From JBLIDK01 sp047632595 (lineage in GTDB: Bacteria > Bacteroidota > Bacteroidia > Sphingobacteriales > Sphingobacteriaceae), in contig JBLIDK010000003.1 in the NCBI GenBank assembly GCA_047632595.1, positions 1-64,000 on the forward strand: a stretch of 64,000 nt of DNA, written 5' to 3'. This document shows, piece after piece, positions 60,513 to 64,000 of the stretch (position 1 is the stretch's first letter; the number at the start of each line of letters is the position of its first letter). The position numbers and the translations under genes were made by a program. Below the pieces are notes generated by a model that was given only the letters and a program-made list of their open reading frames with translations, was not told where the DNA came from and searched no databases.

Positions 60513-63212
60513 ATGAAAAAAATATTTCTCACGCTCTTTATTCTATTAATTCTTTTGGTGGGAGCATTAGTTGCTGCGCCATTTATTTTCAAAGATAAAA
60601 TTGTTGCCAAAGTAAAGCAAACAGTTAATAATGAGCTTACTGCAAAAGTAGATTTTGGAGAAATTTCATTAACTCTTTTTAAGAATTTCCCAGATTTCAC
60701 CCTAACAATGGATGATATTGAAGTTGTAGGTACGGGCGCTTTTGCTGGTGATACATTAATCAAAACCGATGAATTGATTTTGGTTGTGGATATTTTGAGC
60801 ATAATTCAAGGAAAAACCATTTCAGTAAAGAAAGTGAATATGGAGAACCCAATTATCTTTGTTCATGTTTTAAAAAATGGAGATGCTAACTATAATATTG
60901 TAAAAGAATCGGAAAGTGATTCAACAAATACCTCAGAAGATGAATCGAACTTCAGTGTAGCATTAAATGAATATGCCTTAGAAAATGCTCATATAGTTTA
61001 CGATGATAAAAGCTTAGATTTCTATACCGAATTGGTTGGTCTAAATCATTCAGGTGATGGTGATTTTACGTTGGATTTATTCACACTAAATACAAAGACT
61101 TCTGCCGATGAAGTGACCATGTTTTATGAAGGAATAACTTATATAAACAAGGCTAAGGTCGAGTTGATTTTGCCTCTTGAAATGAACATGAAAGAGGATA
61201 TGTACACGATAAAAGAAGGGAACTTTACAAAATTAAATAATCTTCTAATTGATTTTACTGGTTCAATTAAATTATTGACTGATGGTTATGATTTAGACTT
61301 CACTTTTGATGCTGCGAAATCTGAGTTTAAAAATTTCTTATCAATGGTTCCTGCAGTTTATTCTTCAGAATTTGAAGGGCTAAATGCAAGTGGAAAATTT
61401 GCCATGAAAGGATTTGTAAAAGGAATTTATGCTGACAATCCAGAAAGGTATCCTCGTTTTGTATTGAATTTCTTGGTTGAAAATGGGTCATTTAAGTATC
61501 CTGATTTGCCTACAGGAGTTAATAATGTTCAAATTAAAATGGATGTGCAAAATGTAACTGGAATCTTGGATGAGACTGTGGTTGATATAAGTAAATTTCA
61601 CATTGAATTAGGTTCAGAGCCTTTTGATGTAACATTATTACTTAAAACTCCAATTTCTGATCCTTATTTAAACTTTAAAGCAATTGGCACAATCAATCTT
61701 GATAAAATAAATAATATTTTGCCTTTGGATGAAGGAACTAAAATTAGTGGGCAATTGGTCTCAAATATATCTGCCACAGGAAATTTAAGTGCTATCGAAA
61801 ATCAGCAATATCAAAATTTTGATGCAAACGGAGAGTTTAACTTAACGGACTTTAGATATTCTGATAAAGCGCTTGCTTATGATGTGAATATATTTAAAGC
61901 ACTAGCAAAAATTAACCCTAGACAGTTAGATGTTCAAGAGTTTAATGCGAAAATTGGTAAAAGTGATTTTGATATAAAAGGGAAAGTGGATAATTATTTA
62001 GCTTACGTTCTAAAAAATGAACCTCTTAACGGAACCATGACGATGAAGTCGCAGCTTTTAGACGTGAATGAATTTATGGGTGAGGAGGAAGAAATTAATA
62101 CCGCCTCAACAAATGAAGCTAGTTCAGGATATGAAGTAATTCCAATTCCTGCCAATGTGAATATGGTATTTAATGCCAGAATAGATAGAGTATTGTACGA
62201 TAATATGACTCTTAATGATTGTGTTGGGCAATTAATTGTAGCTAACGAAACTTTGACTTTTAAAAATATTTCAACCAAAACTTTAGGTGGGTCAATTGTT
62301 TTAAATGGCTATTATCAAACAAAAGATGTTAAAAACCCTGAAATTGATTTTGACTTAGCGATTAAATCATTGAATGTTCAGGATACTTATAATGCATTCA
62401 TTTTAGTTCAAGAACTTGCACCAATTGCGCAGCATCTAACTGGAAACTTTAGTGCTAAGATGAACATGAAGGGTTTGTTAAATCAAGATATGTATCCAAA
62501 TGTTGAAACCTTTAGCGGATTGGGCGGTGCGACATTACAAAGCGCAGTATTAGAAGGATATAAGCCAATGAATACCCTTGGAGATGCGCTTAAGCAACCA
62601 AGCTTTAAAAAATTAATAATTAACAATACACTGGTACAATTTGCTTTTGAAAACGGAAGATTAATTGTAGATCCATTTACTTATAAGCAAGGAAATGTTA
62701 CGATGCTTGCAGAAGGTTCAAGCGGTATTGATGAAACCATTGATTACAAAATGAAAATATCATTGCCAAAATCGGCAGTAAGTGGACAAGCGAGTGATGT
62801 TTTAAATCAACTTGCAGCAAAGGCAAATGCACAAGGTGCGAAAGTTGATATGGGCAACATTATTTCAGTAAATGCACTTGTTAAAGGAACTTTTGATGAC
62901 CCTAAAATTTTACTTGATTTAAGCGATCAGTTAAATGATGTAAAAGGGACACTTAAAGATGCTGCAAGTGATATGCTGAATAAACAAAAGGCTGAAGCAG
63001 AGGCAAAAGCACGCGCAGAAGCCGATAGATTACGTTCAGAAGCAGAAAACAAGGCAAAGGCTGCGGCAAATAAAGCAAAAGCAGATGCTGAAGCAAAAGC
63101 AAAAGCCGAGGCAGAAAGATTACGCTTAGAGGCTGAGAAAAAAGTGCAAGAAGAAAAGAACCGCTTGATTGAAGAAGGTAAAAAGAAACTAAAAAATAAA
63201 TTTAAACTGTAG
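60513..63212 (+). CDS. AsmA-like protein with Lys/Ala-rich tail
   Basis: The 899-residue protein has a single N-terminal membrane segment (about 1-25) followed by an AsmA-type N-terminal domain (about 25-150, LFKNFPDFTLTMDDIEVVG and KVNMENPIIFVHVLKNGDANYNI) and repeating beta-rich, amphipathic segments to about residue 810. AsmA-like and TamB/YhdP-type proteins form hydrophobic grooves that carry phospholipid between membranes. Its last ~85 residues are an Ala/Lys/Glu-rich helix (AEAEAKARAEADR and similar), an unusual addition that may be coiled-coil or peptidoglycan-spanning. The gene stands alone after cdaA on the other strand. Confidence 0.87.
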   Translation: MKKIFLTLFILLILLVGALVAAPFIFKDKIVAKVKQTVNNELTAKVDFGEISLTLFKNFPDFTLTMDDIEVVGTGAFAGDTLIKTDELILVVDILSIIQGKTISVKKVNMENPIIFVHVLKNGDANYNIVKESESDSTNTSEDESNFSVALNEYALENAHIVYDDKSLDFYTELVGLNHSGDGDFTLDLFTLNTKTSADEVTMFYEGITYINKAKVELILPLEMNMKEDMYTIKEGNFTKLNNLLIDFTGSIKLLTDGYDLDFTFDAAKSEFKNFLSMVPAVYSSEFEGLNASGKFAMKGFVKGIYADNPERYPRFVLNFLVENGSFKYPDLPTGVNNVQIKMDVQNVTGILDETVVDISKFHIELGSEPFDVTLLLKTPISDPYLNFKAIGTINLDKINNILPLDEGTKISGQLVSNISATGNLSAIENQQYQNFDANGEFNLTDFRYSDKALAYDVNIFKALAKINPRQLDVQEFNAKIGKSDFDIKGKVDNYLAYVLKNEPLNGTMTMKSQLLDVNEFMGEEEEINTASTNEASSGYEVIPIPANVNMVFNARIDRVLYDNMTLNDCVGQLIVANETLTFKNISTKTLGGSIVLNGYYQTKDVKNPEIDFDLAIKSLNVQDTYNAFILVQELAPIAQHLTGNFSAKMNMKGLLNQDMYPNVETFSGLGGATLQSAVLEGYKPMNTLGDALKQPSFKKLIINNTLVQFAFENGRLIVDPFTYKQGNVTMLAEGSSGIDETIDYKMKISLPKSAVSGQASDVLNQLAAKANAQGAKVDMGNIISVNALVKGTFDDPKILLDLSDQLNDVKGTLKDAASDMLNKQKAEAEAKARAEADRLRSEAENKAKAAANKAKADAEAKAKAEAERLRLEAEKKVQEEKNRLIEEGKKKLKNKFKL

Positions 63213-64000
63213 TTAAGAGAGCTTATTAAAAAGCTTTAACCATTTGTCTGGAACTTCTTCATTTGCTGCTTGCAAGTAATCTTCATAATTACAAGGGATT
63301 AGTTGATATAATGCATTTTTAGGCTGGTTTGGTGTTGGAACTTGCATCCACCATCGGTCAGTTTTTTTGCTTTTGTAAAAAACTATTTCTTCATTGGTCT
63401 TATCAAAAATAGTTCGGAATCTTACGAAATTTTCCTTCCCATACATTGGGTCGTCTTTTTGACGGTTTAAGTACCCGTCAATAAAATGCCAAGCAAGTTG
63501 CGCAGCTAATGACATGCATTGATTTGATGTGGCAATTGTTGGTTCCAATTCATAAATTCCAATTGAACTTAACTTTTCGTTCATGCCAGCATATCTAAAC
63601 AACTGGCAAGCTTCTTCTCCATAAAAACCATGAGGGCTAGCATAAAAATTTGCTGGAGCATCGCTGTAGCGAATTGCACTAATGTCAAAAGCAATCATAT
63701 CCGCATCTCGAATTAGTGGCTCAACTTTATGCAACTGTTCCTGAGCTTCACCCAACCTTAATGCATCAAATTGAAGCTTATCCAAAACGTTTAAGTGTTC
63801 TGGATTGGTTAAATAGGTTTGGTATCCCAAATGGCAAAAATTAAATAAAATTCCATTTGGATGGCATAAAGTTTTGAAAATATGAGATTGACTTCCAAGC
63901 TCTTCCTCATCTTCTAAGTCTAATCGAGAATCAATATTTAGAAAATTAACTTGCTGTTCAAGCTTGTCGTATCCTTCAAACTGACCGTAGCTAATCCAAT
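63213..64000 (-). CDS. ureohydrolase-fold protein with degraded metal motifs (5' end outside window)
   Basis: The frame runs from the right edge to a TAA at 63213, so the N-terminus is missing; a TTG at 63830 is not the true start, since the frame is open upstream. The sequence matches arginase/agmatinase/formimidoylglutamase-type proteins of Bacteroidota: NIDSRLDL (usual DAHxD), FNFCHLGYQT, MIAFDISAIRYSDAP (usual DxDxxDP) and a C-terminal CNYEDYL..EVPDKW. The His of the first motif and an Asp of the second are replaced (Arg and Ser). Metal-dependent hydrolase activity is therefore doubtful. Confidence 0.75.
   Translation of the reverse strand, partial: WISYGQFEGYDKLEQQVNFLNIDSRLDLEDEEELGSQSHIFKTLCHPNGILFNFCHLGYQTYLTNPEHLNVLDKLQFDALRLGEAQEQLHKVEPLIRDADMIAFDISAIRYSDAPANFYASPHGFYGEEACQLFRYAGMNEKLSSIGIYELEPTIATSNQCMSLAAQLAWHFIDGYLNRQKDDPMYGKENFVRFRTIFDKTNEEIVFYKSKKTDRWWMQVPTPNQPKNALYQLIPCNYEDYLQAANEEVPDKWLKLFNKLS

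Noticed and set aside
1..64000. CRISPR array, prophage or transposon
   Set aside because: No regularly spaced repeats, integrase, transposase or phage structural gene was seen on either strand.

Overview
The window is AT-rich chromosomal DNA from a member of the Bacteroidota, most likely a marine-type Flavobacteriales bacterium (Cryomorphaceae/Crocinitomicaceae-like). The grounds are a GldB gliding lipoprotein next to NadE, at least six secreted proteins with type IX secretion (T9SS) C-terminal domains, BshA (bacillithiol synthesis), FloA, CdaA, DUF5686 proteins, lack of Shine-Dalgarno sites, and several promoters of the Bacteroidota form TTG-N18-20-TAnnTTTG. The exact genus cannot be told from the sequence alone. 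No phage, transposase, CRISPR array or rRNA is present. One functional tRNA (Asn) and one wrecked copy of it are present.

Layout. 1-9.3 kb: end of a GT83/PMT-type glycosyltransferase, dcd, a phosphopantetheinyl transferase, dnaG with an eroded zinc finger, gldB, a beta-barrel protein and nadE. 9.3-17.5 kb: anmK, DoxX, a SPOR-like lipoprotein, a secreted pappalysin-type metalloprotease, tRNA-Asn, a PfkB kinase, a DUF3108 protein and asd. The gaps here (11.46-11.87, 13.92-14.62 and 16.35-16.50 kb) are full of dispersed repeats and short palindromes. 17.5-26.1 kb: a surface-protein island with a 1647-residue adhesin-like protein and two paralogues, one of which has acquired the sorting domain and terminator of the large gene. 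26-41 kb: DUF952, M42 peptidase, methyltransferase, floA, an RmlD-like reductase, DUF5686, GNAT, a CHY zinc finger, a TfoX-like protein, a GT39-like membrane protein, an Omp28-type thioredoxin, GT2, a GreA-like protein, and a SulP transporter divergent from a TetR regulator.

41.4-47.1 kb: a T9SS von Willebrand A protein, an unannotated 25-residue cysteine-rich ORF downstream of it, a decayed SigZ-like sigma factor, a B12-binding radical SAM protein, a decayed DUF1801 gene and a beta-carbonic anhydrase with a palindrome inside its promoter. 47.2-51.6 kb: homogentisate pathway genes (hppD, hmgA, a FAH-family hydrolase, a flavin reductase-like protein) on two divergent arms. 51.9-64 kb: uvrA with a lytic transglycosylase, an RluB-type pseudouridine synthase, bshA, accA, a TPR-like lipoprotein, cdaA, a large AsmA-like protein, and the end of a ureohydrolase-fold protein whose metal ligands look degraded.

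The most notable observations are: (1) the recent sorting-domain swap between T9SS type B and type A in the 23.5-26.1 kb paralogues; (2) the tRNA-Asn remnant in which two arms have been replaced by CCCGAT...ATCGGG palindromes, with a similar palindrome sitting inside a terminator loop; (3) the 25-residue peptide with seven cysteines and its own terminator. Functional names rest on motif recognition by eye; no database search was run.
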